DNA from: Spartobacteria bacterium UBA695
GTDB taxonomy: Bacteria > Verrucomicrobiota > Verrucomicrobiia > Chthoniobacterales > Chthoniobacteraceae
Assembly (NCBI GenBank): GCA_002298145.1
Contig: DBMP01000008.1
Location: forward strand, 106,643 to 170,642
DNA: 64,000 nucleotides
Direction: 5' to 3'
A program made the position numbers and the translations under genes. This document shows, piece after piece, positions 18,703-27,849 of the stretch (its first letter is position 1; each line of letters opens with the position of its first letter). Under the pieces are notes generated by a model. It was not told the DNA's origin. It worked only from the letters and a program-made list of their open reading frames with translations, and did not search any database.

Positions 18703-21534
18703 TCAAGGCAGCAGCCGGATCCGGACGGTGAGCGGCTTCCCCATCAGGTCGAGCGGAATCACAAGCCGCTTAATATTGGATATTACCGACGGTTCGAGTT
18801 TGGCATCCGCGGGCTCCGGCCATTCGAAAGCGACCTTCTTCCCTCCGGCGTTAAATACCAAGGAGCAGGGCGATACTAGCTCCGCCGTGGCTCCGGCAGG
18901 GACCAGCAGCGGGAGGTTCAAGGCCACGGCACGCGGCGCTTCCGCCCCGGCATTGGCGCTGACAGTGAGCTCCAGCTGGCTTTCGCCAACCGCATAACCC
19001 CAGCGAAACGCTATCTTCAGCGGTTTTTCCATTTCGGATTGAATCTCGAAGCGGCGGCCTTTTTCGATGGCGTTCAGCTTGGCCCGTTCGTGGCCGCTGT
19101 AGAAAAAGCGCCCCTGGGCGTCGGTGCCGAACAGAGAGGCAAAGGTCAACTCCGAGGCGTCGGCAACCGGGTGCCCCGGCTTGGCCGGTTGCATCGAGGA
19201 AAGGAAGGTGCCGGTACCAGGCGACCAAAGCGCCGTGAGACCGCCGCCGGTGATTCCCTTGAGGGTGCGATCCGCTCCGATCACATCGTAGAATACCACC
19301 CCGTAGAGCGCGCCCTGTTTCCAAACCTCCAGCCCGGGCAGCGACCACGTCCCCCGCTCCGCCTCGAACGGAAGCTGGGCAGGCTGTGCCAGCTTGCGGG
19401 AATTGAGCACATCTGCAACTCCTGGAATCCAATTCCCGCTGCTGGAAGGGAACGCCGACGGCCCCCGGCGGATGCCTTCCTGCAACGTCTTGCGCTGCCA
19501 GGCGCTGGTGTTGGCAATGTACGAGAGCGTCCAGGCGTTCCCGATGCCGTTCTTGGGCTCCGCGCTTAAGCGATAGCGGGCCGCGCCGAGCGGAAATTCA
19601 TCCATCGACATGATGTCGCCCGGATAGGCGGGGTCGCAGATAAGCCCCTGTGTCCGGCAATTCATCGCCGTGGGCGACTGGAGCGAACCGTCGGGTTGTG
19701 GAAGCCAGAAGAAGCTCTTGAATTCTAGATTCCGCTCAATGCCCCGGCGCATGCTGGCAAGCAGTTCAGGGTTGGCCTCGGGGAGCTTTTTGTAGGTATT
19801 AAAGGCGGAAACAAGGCTATAGAGATTGAGCCGCTCGTAGTTCCCGTCAGGGCCGTTATCCTCCAGAAAGAATCCCGTGGGATGCAAGCCGAGCTTCGAT
19901 TGCGGGCCAAAGCGGTTTTCAATATACGCCCGCATTTGGTCCTCGAACCGGGCGAGGAAACGCCGTTCCCCCGTGGCCGCGTAGGTGGCAATGTGCCCTT
20001 CCATCATCCCGGCCCATTGGTTGGATTCGTAGGCGACATGATCGGCCGCTTTATCGCCGACAGCGATGAGTCCCGTGCGCCAAATAGCCTCGACCTCGGG
20101 CGGGAGGTGGCCTTTCAACATCCCGTAGGCCTCGGCCAGCGACGGGTAGACAAAGAAGGTGTGGGTGATCGGGTAGCGAACGCCGAAGATATGGGTATCC
20201 CGCATGAGGTCGTCCCCCTGCATGGCGGCGAATTGATAAAGCCCGGAGAGCATGGCGCGCTGCAAAATATGATCATTGCGGTAGGCCGGGTTCCATGGCG
20301 ACTTGAGCGTGTAGAGCGCGGCATAGTTGGCCGCCTCGTGCAGCGAGATTTTGCCCCCCGTGGGATGCAGGAAGTGATACCACGAACAGGCCTCTGTTTC
20401 CTCGCCCGGTTTCATTTCCTCCGGCATCTGGACGCCGAAGTACGTCTTGGACGGATCGAGATTCGCGTTGTGGCTCTCGATTTCAGATTGCAGTCCGTTG
20501 AGCCCGCCGTACTTGCCATAGGGAAGCACGTCGACGGGGCTGACGGCGGCATCATCGCCGGGCACTTGCGGCCAGTGGAGATCCGGATGCCGTTCAAGCT
20601 TTGCCGCGCAAGCCACCATCCAGTTCCGCGCACGGGCCTGGAGCGGGCCGCTCACATAGAGGTCACCGCATTTGACGGTGCCGCCCGCGAGCTTCCGGGC
20701 CGCTTCCGGCGTCGGGCAGAGGAGGCCCGGCGCGCCTTCGAAGTCGATCGCACCGTTGAACTTTTCCGGGAACACGACCCGGCAAACAGTTTCCGCCGGA
20801 ATCGGGTCGATCCTTACCGAGGTGGTGCGGTTGGCCGGGTCCGGCACGGGCGGCCCGGAAAGCGCGCCGCCGTGTTCCCGTTCGATCACAATGCCTTCGT
20901 AGCGCCCGCTTTCGATCCCCATCATGAGCTTCAGCGACGTGGGCGGAATCCAGAGATAAGCCGGGTTGGGCGTCCCCTTGGAAACCATCAGCGCCATCTC
21001 GCCCCTCACTCCCCATACATTGGTTTGCGGGAGGCGGATTTCCACAAGGTCGCCTCTGCGCCCGCCCGAGAACGACACCCGCCAGATGCCCGTCTTTCCC
21101 TGTGGAAGGTCAATCACCCGCACCTCGGTTCCCTCCGGCTGGCTGGTGAAATCGACCACCGCCGCGAGATCGCCGCTCGGATCAAAAACCCGGGCCAGCG
21201 CCACGGGGGTGAACGGTTCGCCCGCGGAAGGCTTGGTCCGCCGGGCCACGACGACTTGCGTCGGAGCTTTGGCCCGATACTCGGCCAGCATTCCGAAGCC
21301 GCGCACCCCGCCGCCCAAGACATGAATGAACGATTGCTGGGCCAACGGAAATTTTTTCGCAATCTCCGCCGTCACCAGCGAGGCCTCGGCCCTCCCCTCC
21401 CCGCTCGAATAAACCCCGGGGCCTCCGTCTTCCTTGCAGTTCAGGCCGGGGTCCTGGGCTGGCAATGCCGAGAGATGGCTTAGCCCCAGGCCTGCCAGGA
21501 GGGTACAAATTGCGATGGTGATGTGCTTTTGCAT
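18703..21534 (-). CDS. Large secreted protein, putative polysaccharide lyase or glycoside hydrolase
   Basis: The 943-residue protein has a signal peptide (residues 1-23, ending near LSALPA). I do not recognise a named family. Residues about 30-300 look beta-rich. The middle (about 330-720) is helix-rich with aromatic and His/Asn/Arg-containing segments (WYHFLHP, YESNQWAGMMEGHIATYAATG, FLEDNGPDGNYERLNLYS), which resemble an (alpha/alpha) toroid of a lyase. The C-terminal about 200 residues are beta-sandwich-like. This layout resembles several polysaccharide lyase and heparinase-type enzymes. Its neighbours are the pilin-like cassette and the Gfo/Idh-MFS pair, consistent with extracellular or periplasmic degradation. 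The enzymatic role is inference. Confidence 0.6.
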   Translation of the reverse strand: MQKHITIAICTLLAGLGLSHLSALPAQDPGLNCKEDGGPGVYSSGEGRAEASLVTAEIAKKFPLAQQSFIHVLGGGVRGFGMLAEYRAKAPTQVVVARRTKPSAGEPFTPVALARVFDPSGDLAAVVDFTSQPEGTEVRVIDLPQGKTGIWRVSFSGGRRGDLVEIRLPQTNVWGVRGEMALMVSKGTPNPAYLWIPPTSLKLMMGIESGRYEGIVIEREHGGALSGPPVPDPANRTTSVRIDPIPAETVCRVVFPEKFNGAIDFEGAPGLLCPTPEAARKLAGGTVKCGDLYVSGPLQARARNWMVACAAKLERHPDLHWPQVPGDDAAVSPVDVLPYGKYGGLNGLQSEIESHNANLDPSKTYFGVQMPEEMKPGEETEACSWYHFLHPTGGKISLHEAANYAALYTLKSPWNPAYRNDHILQRAMLSGLYQFAAMQGDDLMRDTHIFGVRYPITHTFFVYPSLAEAYGMLKGHLPPEVEAIWRTGLIAVGDKAADHVAYESNQWAGMMEGHIATYAATGERRFLARFEDQMRAYIENRFGPQSKLGLHPTGFFLEDNGPDGNYERLNLYSLVSAFNTYKKLPEANPELLASMRRGIERNLEFKSFFWLPQPDGSLQSPTAMNCRTQGLICDPAYPGDIMSMDEFPLGAARYRLSAEPKNGIGNAWTLSYIANTSAWQRKTLQEGIRRGPSAFPSSSGNWIPGVADVLNSRKLAQPAQLPFEAERGTWSLPGLEVWKQGALYGVVFYDVIGADRTLKGITGGGLTALWSPGTGTFLSSMQPAKPGHPVADASELTFASLFGTDAQGRFFYSGHERAKLNAIEKGRRFEIQSEMEKPLKIAFRWGYAVGESQLELTVSANAGAEAPRAVALNLPLLVPAGATAELVSPCSLVFNAGGKKVAFEWPEPADAKLEPSVISNIKRLVIPLDLMGKPLTVRIRLLP

Positions 21535-21640
21535 GTCTTGTTACCCGGAAGGGCTTTCGCAACCGGGCACGATGAATTTAGATTAAATTTCAAGCCAACA
21601 CACGCATCTTATTCCATGAATTAAGAAATAACAGCGAAAA

Positions 21641-22324
21641 CTATTTCGCGTTACGGTTAATTTCACGGAGAAGCCTCAGCGACTCCTGCTGACGCTGTGC
21701 CTGAACCAGAAGCGCCTCGACTTCCGGGGGAACGGACAGGCTCTCCGCTCCTTTTTCGAGGCGGGAAAACCGGAGGGTCACCTCACCCAATTTCACGAGA
21801 AGCGGCGTTTTATCCCGGACGCGAATCCACGCCATGCGGCGGGGAATGCGCTCCCCGGAGGCGTTCGTCGTTTCGGGCCGGAGGTAATGGGCGCACAGTT
21901 CGCCCTCCACCGTCTCGGTGCCCTGGTAATCCGCCGCAGTCACCCACCCCGTTCCGGCGAACGCGGCGCAGAAAAGCGGCAGGCCTGAATCCGCCTCATC
22001 GGCCGCGCTGGAAGAATAGCCCGCTTGGTTTCGAAAAATAACGCGTTCCCCTTTTACATAACCCTCCCGGAAGGTTCCGGTGGACCACGCCACGTCCACC
22101 CAGAGCGCCTCGCGGGTGCACCGGTAGCTGGCCGAAACGGGATGCGCCGCATTCCCCACCCCGGGAGGAAATTGCACCGACAGCGTCCACTGGCAGCCCG
22201 GCTGGGGCGCGGCCACCAGCGGCGGCTCCGGCAGCGGCATCCTGGGCGCTGCCTGCTGGGCAAAAAGCGAGGCGGGAAGGAGAGCGCAGCCGAGCGCGGC
22301 GAGGTAAAAGATGATCCTATTCAT
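21641..22324 (-). CDS. Small secreted protein of unknown function following cassette protein A
   Basis: The 227-residue product has a clear signal peptide (hydrophobic at residues 3-20, cleavage near LFAQQA). Beta-rich sequence follows, with three cysteines in the mature part (CQWTLSVQF, YRCTREALW, FCAAFAGTGW) plus one in ELCAHY, and the C-terminus is charged and probably helical (ALLVQAQRQQESLRLLREINRN). I recognise no family. The start overlaps the end of the cassette A gene by 8 bases, so it is almost certainly translated with it and may be a fifth member of that system. Location: periplasm or cell surface. Confidence 0.7.
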   Translation of the reverse strand: MNRIIFYLAALGCALLPASLFAQQAAPRMPLPEPPLVAAPQPGCQWTLSVQFPPGVGNAAHPVSASYRCTREALWVDVAWSTGTFREGYVKGERVIFRNQAGYSSSAADEADSGLPLFCAAFAGTGWVTAADYQGTETVEGELCAHYLRPETTNASGERIPRRMAWIRVRDKTPLLVKLGEVTLRFSRLEKGAESLSVPPEVEALLVQAQRQQESLRLLREINRNAK

Positions 22325-25300
22325 TGACGGGCTCCAGTTGTTGATCGATGACCTTGCCGGTGTAGCGGTCCACGGCCACGGAGAGCCAATACCGCCGCTC
22401 CCCCTCCACCACGAAGTCAGCCAGCGAAGCCGGAGTTTTCCCCGCCGGGAAGCGGCCCACCTGCCCCACCACGTCGATCAGGAAATTCCACGTCCGCGTC
22501 TGGGTGCCCGCCGTGAGTGAGCGAGCCACCGATTCTCGGTAATACTTGATAGGATAACTGGAGGCGGGATACGCGGAGCCGAGCATCGTAGAACTCATGA
22601 ACGATGGAAGCTCGGCAACGTTTTTGGGCAGCGTCGAGGTGATTGTCCCCGATGCTCCGGCGAAGGTCTGGTAGGCCGACGCGATCCCGCCCGCAAGCGA
22701 GTCCCCAAGCGTGGCCGTCCCCGTACTCGCCTGCCCGACGCCGGAGAGGAGAGCCTTCTGCACAGCCACCAGCGAACTATTCAAATTGACCCGGCCCGCC
22801 AACACCTCCGGCTCGTCGGAAACCGAGAAGAAATCGAGCAGCGCCCCGTCCGCGCTGCTGCCGTCGATAAAGTTCAGCGTCTTCCACGGCGAACCGCGAA
22901 ACACATACCCCAGCTCGGCCACCGATGCGTAGGGCCGGTGCAGGATCACCGGGCGGCGGGTGCCGTCGCTCATTGAGGCGAACAGATTGGCGCTACCACC
23001 CAGCCAGCCATCGGCAGGCCGCACAGTGCCATCGGGGTCGGCCACGTTCAGGTTCTGAACGTTGTCGCTCCACTGGTTGGTACCGCCCAGCAGCCATCCC
23101 CCGGGGAAACAGCCGCTGGTCGCTGTGGTCTGCGTCAGTAAGCCGGAGCCGAAGGGGATCTTTGAATAGAGCGACTGCCAGGATGCCCCTCCGCCACCGG
23201 AAACCGGAGCCGTGACGCCCGGCCCGCAGTTGCTCGACAAAGCCAAACCAAAGCGTGCCGTTCGAGGGTCGAACTTAAAGAGCGCGTTTGAATTGCTGAT
23301 CCCTGTACGGACACTCGATCCGGAGGGAAGAGGCAAAATAGTTGGCCCAAAATCGATACTCGATCCGCCGATTCCCGAGCCCGCTCCCGTCAACGCATCG
23401 TAACCGGCCAGCGTGTCGTAGACGCGCCAATTTCCCGAGGCGTCCAGGTATTCCAGGACCATCATGAGGTCGCTGCAATTGGTACGGATCGTCGTAGAGG
23501 GGTTCGCCGCGGTGCCCGCTGGCTTGTTATAATTCTTCGGCAGGTCGGTGTAGACGTAATAGACAAAGCCGTGATTCACGGTGTCGGCGGTGTACGTCGA
23601 GCCCAACAAGTTTTGCAGGAGCGTCGTGCTCGATGTAGCCGCTCCCCCCTGGACTGGTTTCATCGCCGCGCGGTAAAGCTCGGCGCTGGTCGATGAAACT
23701 TCGATCGATGGGCATGTGGACAGATCCTTATTCGCACCAAACCGGGCCAGCGGTGCCGAGGCATTGGTTCCGGCTTGGGACATCCAGACATCTTTCACCG
23801 TCCCGGCGGCAATACGGATGCGCACCTTGGATGGCCCCGAAGTCGCGCTTACCCCGCCGCTAGCGTGAGGATTAAAAAGGAATGGTACCATCACCAGCGC
23901 GCACGATTTCATCTGGTCGTAAGTGGCATCCACATAGGCAATATTGGTCAGTTGCGTGATCAGCGCCCCATACAGGTAGGGCAGATCCTTCACGCCGTGA
24001 ACCGTAAGCGTCGTGGCGCCCACCGCGTAGGCAATGGTCGTGGGGAAATTATCGCTCCCCGCGCAATCAATAATATTGGATCCTATTTGAAAAACCTGCT
24101 GGTCCTTGCTCTGGTCCAGCGTGTTGTCCCATGACCCGGAGGCATCCTGGCGGAAGGTCTTGTTATCATTGGAGCGCCCCAGCGATCCGGCAGAAATCCC
24201 CGCCTTAAGCAGTTCAAAGAAATTCGGCTCCCGGTTCTGTGCCGCCACTTGATCCAGCGTGGCAATGGAGCTCAGCCGGGCCGTTCCGCTGGCCCCCACG
24301 TAATCCCAGCTCGGAGAGTTCCACTTCAGCCCGAAGCAGGCCTGGATGGCTGCGTCAGAAATGCCTGAGGCCGGTCCCGCCGAAGTAATCCAGCTCACCT
24401 TTGCCAATGAAAAACGCCGCCGCAACAACACGGAGCCTTGTGGAATGGTGCCGCTGTGAGCCACCCCCAGGTCGTCATAATGAGTCAGTGCGGTGTCGGT
24501 GGAAAAAAAGAACGTGCAGGGATTGGGATTGGCGGTGCTCACCGTGGACGGACTCCATGACGGCCCGTTGAAGGTGCGCGAAAAATGAGCCACCAGCGGA
24601 GTCTGGGTGCTCTCCAACCCAGCGAGCCCTTTCTGCGCCGTTTGCAGCAGATCGTGCCGGGAGAGAAATACGTTGTCGCCCAGCGCGGTTTCGAGGTGCC
24701 CCGAAGCAGCCGAGGCCAGCCCCGGCACGCTGGTGCTGCCCGAGGTACGGCGCAGGCCGGAGGACCATTCCTGAAACGTCGCCGCGTCGCCGCCGGTCAC
24801 CAAGTTGCGCCATTCGGGCAACGCCGAAGGAAGCCCCAGCGCGCTCAAATCCGCCGCCCCCAGCGACGCCTTCCACGGGGCCACGGCAGAGGCGGCCGAG
24901 GGATAGCCCGCCACATTGGCATCCAGGAGGCCGTCGGTCTCATAAACCGCATAGGCAAACCGCCCCACCACATAGCCGTTTGCGGAAGGCGTGGCCGCCT
25001 CCTCGATCGGCGGCGTCTGCACCCCGGTGCGCGTCACGTAAACCCAGGTGGGCAGCGTATCGTAGGAGCCGAGGCCCGGCCCGCCCGTCCCAAACCAGCG
25101 GGACGCAGTCACCCCCCGCCCATTGCGGCTCGCGGTGTCGATGGAGATGGATGAACCCAACTTCCGCTGGTTCGTTCCCGGATCAATGACACTATTGGCC
25201 CCCGATAGTTTGACTAGGCAAGTGGCCCCCGACACCCCCACCTTCCGGGGCAACACGCTAGTCGTGTCGCGTGGGGTATAGGCGGAGGAGAACACCCCGC

Positions 25301-25547
25301 TTCCAGTGGTGATCGAGGAATAGGCGGGATCGGTCACTTCATCGCGCAGCCCGCCTACCACGATCTCCAATCCTGCCCGGGCCACTTGATCGGCCCGGGT
25401 CTGGTTGACACCGGAAAACGAAATCTGCCGGTGGAGCGTGGCATTGGAAAAAAACGCCAGGATCAGCGCCGAAAGCAGAATAATGGCGCTCAGCGTAATC
25501 ACCAGCGCGATGCCCCGCTCGGGGAGGCGTGGGGGAAGGCACTTCAT
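22317..25547 (-). CDS. Verru_Chthon cassette protein A, GspK/PilX-like giant pseudopilin
   Basis: The 1076-residue protein begins with a class III prepilin-like leader: a short basic segment, then ERG followed by IALVITLSAIILLSALIL. It has no Glu at position +5, as is typical for GspK. The size and N-terminus match what I know as Verru_Chthon cassette protein A (recalled, not searched). GspK proteins are about 320 residues, so the rest (mostly Ser/Thr/Gly-rich, beta-rich) is a large additional soluble part. It overlaps cassette C by 4 bases upstream and the small secreted gene by 8 bases downstream. I infer a tip component of a pseudopilus-like fibre exposed to the periplasm or outside. Its ligand is unknown. 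Confidence 0.8.
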   Translation of the reverse strand: MKCLPPRLPERGIALVITLSAIILLSALILAFFSNATLHRQISFSGVNQTRADQVARAGLEIVVGGLRDEVTDPAYSSITTGSGVFSSAYTPRDTTSVLPRKVGVSGATCLVKLSGANSVIDPGTNQRKLGSSISIDTASRNGRGVTASRWFGTGGPGLGSYDTLPTWVYVTRTGVQTPPIEEAATPSANGYVVGRFAYAVYETDGLLDANVAGYPSAASAVAPWKASLGAADLSALGLPSALPEWRNLVTGGDAATFQEWSSGLRRTSGSTSVPGLASAASGHLETALGDNVFLSRHDLLQTAQKGLAGLESTQTPLVAHFSRTFNGPSWSPSTVSTANPNPCTFFFSTDTALTHYDDLGVAHSGTIPQGSVLLRRRFSLAKVSWITSAGPASGISDAAIQACFGLKWNSPSWDYVGASGTARLSSIATLDQVAAQNREPNFFELLKAGISAGSLGRSNDNKTFRQDASGSWDNTLDQSKDQQVFQIGSNIIDCAGSDNFPTTIAYAVGATTLTVHGVKDLPYLYGALITQLTNIAYVDATYDQMKSCALVMVPFLFNPHASGGVSATSGPSKVRIRIAAGTVKDVWMSQAGTNASAPLARFGANKDLSTCPSIEVSSTSAELYRAAMKPVQGGAATSSTTLLQNLLGSTYTADTVNHGFVYYVYTDLPKNYNKPAGTAANPSTTIRTNCSDLMMVLEYLDASGNWRVYDTLAGYDALTGAGSGIGGSSIDFGPTILPLPSGSSVRTGISNSNALFKFDPRTARFGLALSSNCGPGVTAPVSGGGGASWQSLYSKIPFGSGLLTQTTATSGCFPGGWLLGGTNQWSDNVQNLNVADPDGTVRPADGWLGGSANLFASMSDGTRRPVILHRPYASVAELGYVFRGSPWKTLNFIDGSSADGALLDFFSVSDEPEVLAGRVNLNSSLVAVQKALLSGVGQASTGTATLGDSLAGGIASAYQTFAGASGTITSTLPKNVAELPSFMSSTMLGSAYPASSYPIKYYRESVARSLTAGTQTRTWNFLIDVVGQVGRFPAGKTPASLADFVVEGERRYWLSVAVDRYTGKVIDQQLEPVNE

Positions 25548-26533
25548 GGTTTAAAATTAAGAGGAGTTAGGGGGAAGGCACACTGAAAGACCCGTACCGC
25601 CTGCCTCGCGGGCCAAGGGACAGCGGCTGGCAAAGCCGAGGGGTTATTCGCCACGGCGTTCCACACCGCCACCGGAAGCGTGTTCCCAGTAGGGTCGGCA
25701 AACGCTCCGGCCAGCGCCGTCACCTGCCCGGCATTCATGAGCTTGAGATTGTCGGCATCCATCACCACCAGCCCAATCACCACGGCGCTAATGCGGGTCA
25801 AATCGGGATAGACCGAGGCGGTACCACCACCGAACGGAGTGACTGACCGCACCGGCGGACTGTACACCACCTGCCCACGGGCATTGGGGACCACCGTGCC
25901 GTCCTGAAGAGTGGCCTGGAGATTGTCCGGGTAAAGCTGGTAACCCACCACCATCCGAATAACGCCCGGCGAAAGAATGTCGTAATCACCAGATGCGGGC
26001 AGAAGCCCCGAGGGAAACCCCGTGGAAGTGAACCGGACGGGGAGCCCCGCCCCGTCGAGTCCTAAATATCCACTCATATTCCGTGCCACCGACTTCCCTG
26101 CCCTCACCAGGCAAGCGCGACCATGGTTGTCGGCATGGGCGGCGATCTGGTAGGCCACCAGCGAAAAGCCCCGGTTGGCAGAGGCCCCGGCCGTCCCATC
26201 CTCCGATGGCACGGCGGAGAGAAACCGCAAATAGAGCCCTTCCTTCCCTGGGTTCTGCAAATCCCACGGAGCATCGGTCCGCTTCACGGCCCCGGCAACA
26301 TCCGCGCCAATCCGCCCAAACACCAGGCGCGCCTGCGACGCGGCATCCAGCGCCTGGTTGCTCATTCGCGTGGCGCGGATCGTCATTGAGGCGACTTGCG
26401 AGATCACCCCCACAATCAAAATCAACACCACCACGGAGGAGAGAATCTCCACCAGGGTAAAGCCAGCGGACCTTCCGTAAATGACCGGAAAGGGCGATGG
26501 GGCAGCGATCGTGCAGCGGCGGGGGAGGCGCAT
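25544..26533 (-). CDS. Verru_Chthon cassette protein C, GspJ/PilW-like pseudopilin
   Basis: The 329-residue protein has an unusually long leader (about 23 residues) ending in Gly, followed by FTLVEILSSVVVLILIVGVIS, a textbook type IV prepilin N-terminus with Glu at +5. The remaining 280 residues are a soluble, mostly beta domain. The position third in the cassette and the length agree with the cassette C family and with GspJ of type II secretion. It lies 32 bases after cassette B, and its end overlaps the start of cassette A. It needs a prepilin peptidase, which is not encoded in this window. Confidence 0.83.
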   Translation of the reverse strand: MRLPRRCTIAAPSPFPVIYGRSAGFTLVEILSSVVVLILIVGVISQVASMTIRATRMSNQALDAASQARLVFGRIGADVAGAVKRTDAPWDLQNPGKEGLYLRFLSAVPSEDGTAGASANRGFSLVAYQIAAHADNHGRACLVRAGKSVARNMSGYLGLDGAGLPVRFTSTGFPSGLLPASGDYDILSPGVIRMVVGYQLYPDNLQATLQDGTVVPNARGQVVYSPPVRSVTPFGGGTASVYPDLTRISAVVIGLVVMDADNLKLMNAGQVTALAGAFADPTGNTLPVAVWNAVANNPSALPAAVPWPARQAVRVFQCAFPLTPLNFKP

Positions 26534-26565
26534 GGCATTAAGGAAAAATCAGCGAATGGAACGAC

Positions 26566-27102
26566 TCATGGCGCGGGGAAGGCGACAAAGCTTTCCACAT
26601 AACCGCCCTCCGTCGTGGCCGAGCTGAGGCTGGAGACACTGGACGTTCCCACATAAGGCCAGCGGACGACCAAGCGGGCTTCGACCGGCGAACTCGTCGC
26701 CCCCGGCAACCGCGTGTACACCACGGCGACTTGAAACGGCGGCCGACTTGCCGCACTGGCGGCAACGGGCGTCTCGCTGTCGTCCACGCCTGTGGAATTC
26801 GCGTCAGAAAGCGTGTTTTCAGAAAGCGCAGGGTTGACGATCACCCGCTTCGCCGCATTCAGCGAATACGGCAGCTGCAAGCCGAAATATTTCGACTTCC
26901 CCTCGTTGACCAGCGGATGGGAATTGCGCAAATCGGCTTCCAGCAGCGAGAGAATGCACGTCGCGCGCGTTTCGAGGGCCGAAGCCTTGTTGGTCTTCAC
27001 CCCGTGGGGCACCAGCGCCACGATGAGAAGCAGGGCATAGCTCACCACGCCAAGGGCGATGACCACTTCGATCAAACTGAACCCTCCGCGCCTCCGGTTC
27101 AT
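26566..27102 (-). CDS. Verru_Chthon cassette protein B, GspI/PilV-like pseudopilin
   Basis: The 178-residue protein starts MNRRRGG, then FSLIEVVIALGVVSYALLLIVAL: a short basic leader, a Gly at the cleavage site and Glu at +5 of the mature chain. The body is a small globular domain. It overlaps cassette D by 4 bases upstream. Order and size match GspI of type II secretion systems and the cassette B family. I infer that it is a minor pseudopilin of the same complex as D, C and A. Confidence 0.83.
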   Translation of the reverse strand: MNRRRGGFSLIEVVIALGVVSYALLLIVALVPHGVKTNKASALETRATCILSLLEADLRNSHPLVNEGKSKYFGLQLPYSLNAAKRVIVNPALSENTLSDANSTGVDDSETPVAASAASRPPFQVAVVYTRLPGATSSPVEARLVVRWPYVGTSSVSSLSSATTEGGYVESFVAFPAP

Positions 27103-27728
27103 AGGTTTTCCTTGCGCAGGATTGTAATCGCCCCGCTTACTCCCGCGAGCCGGACCACGAAGGGGTTCGCATCGTTGTTCGAGCCGAGCGAGCGTTTCAT
27201 GCCGATTTTAATGAACCGGGAAACGCCAGAGAGTTGCACCCGGGCCTCGCCGGAGGGATCAAACTGGATGCACGAAGTAAACGAGACGCTCCCCACGCCC
27301 GGCACGCTGCGAACAAACGCGGGAATCGTGGTGGCGCTCGGCGTGGCGTCGTTCACCGCCCCCAGCGCGTCGTTCACGCAAAGGTTTCGGAGCAAAAGCG
27401 GTTTCGCAGCGGGCATCCAGGCCGCCGAAGCCATCCCCTCCGCGTCCGAGGCATCGAGCGTACCGTCGCGGGAATAAAGCGTGAGCACCACCGTCTGCGC
27501 TCCCTCCGCCGCGGGCACATAGCTGAAACCGACCCGCACATAGGTGCTCTGAGCCATGGCATAGGCTCGCGCCAGATCCAGCGCACCGGAGAGGTCGCCA
27601 ATGGCCCGGTTAACAGTTCCCGCTCCCGATAACGCGGAAACAGCCGGTCGCGATAGGACCGAGAGTAAAGCGATCAACACCATCGCAACCATCATCTCCA
27701 CGAGAGTAAAGGCTCCGTTGCGTTTCAT
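27099..27728 (-). CDS. Verru_Chthon cassette protein D, GspH/FimT-like pseudopilin
   Basis: The 209-residue protein starts MKRNGA, then FTLVEMMVAMVLIALLSVLS. The residue before the probable cleavage site is Ala rather than Gly, with Glu at +5 of the mature chain. The following segment AIGDLSGALDLARAYAMAQ is the typical GspH/FimT continuation of the N-terminal helix. It is the first gene of the D-B-C-A series, 121 bases after the LacI gene at 27850, and overlaps cassette B by 4 bases. It is probably the initiating member of the minor pseudopilin complex. Confidence 0.83.
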   Translation of the reverse strand: MKRNGAFTLVEMMVAMVLIALLSVLSRPAVSALSGAGTVNRAIGDLSGALDLARAYAMAQSTYVRVGFSYVPAAEGAQTVVLTLYSRDGTLDASDAEGMASAAWMPAAKPLLLRNLCVNDALGAVNDATPSATTIPAFVRSVPGVGSVSFTSCIQFDPSGEARVQLSGVSRFIKIGMKRSLGSNNDANPFVVRLAGVSGAITILRKENL

Positions 27729-27766
27729 ATTATTACATGAAATAACAAATAACAGACGGATGTCAA
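27723..27766 (-). promoter_or_regulatory. Possible promoter/operator before the pseudopilin cassette
   Basis: On the minus strand a perfect TTGACA lies at 27766-27761. The dyad TTTCAT-N8-ATGAAA (27723-27742) overlaps the start codon of cassette D. A weak -10 (TATTTC at 27744-27739, 16-base spacing) would leave a very short or absent leader. Adjacent to a LacI gene, the dyad is a reasonable operator candidate; this is unproven. Confidence 0.3.
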
Positions 27767-27849
27767 CCGCAATTCAGGGCATGGGAGGGCACGACTGGAG
27801 GAAATCCACTCGTTGGGAAAAAAAGGGGGGCGGAATTAAAAAAGAAACG

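Noticed and set aside
19882..21483. 533-codon open frame on the plus strand
   Set aside because: It is antisense to the large secreted protein and has an Arg/His/Gly-rich composition without domain motifs.
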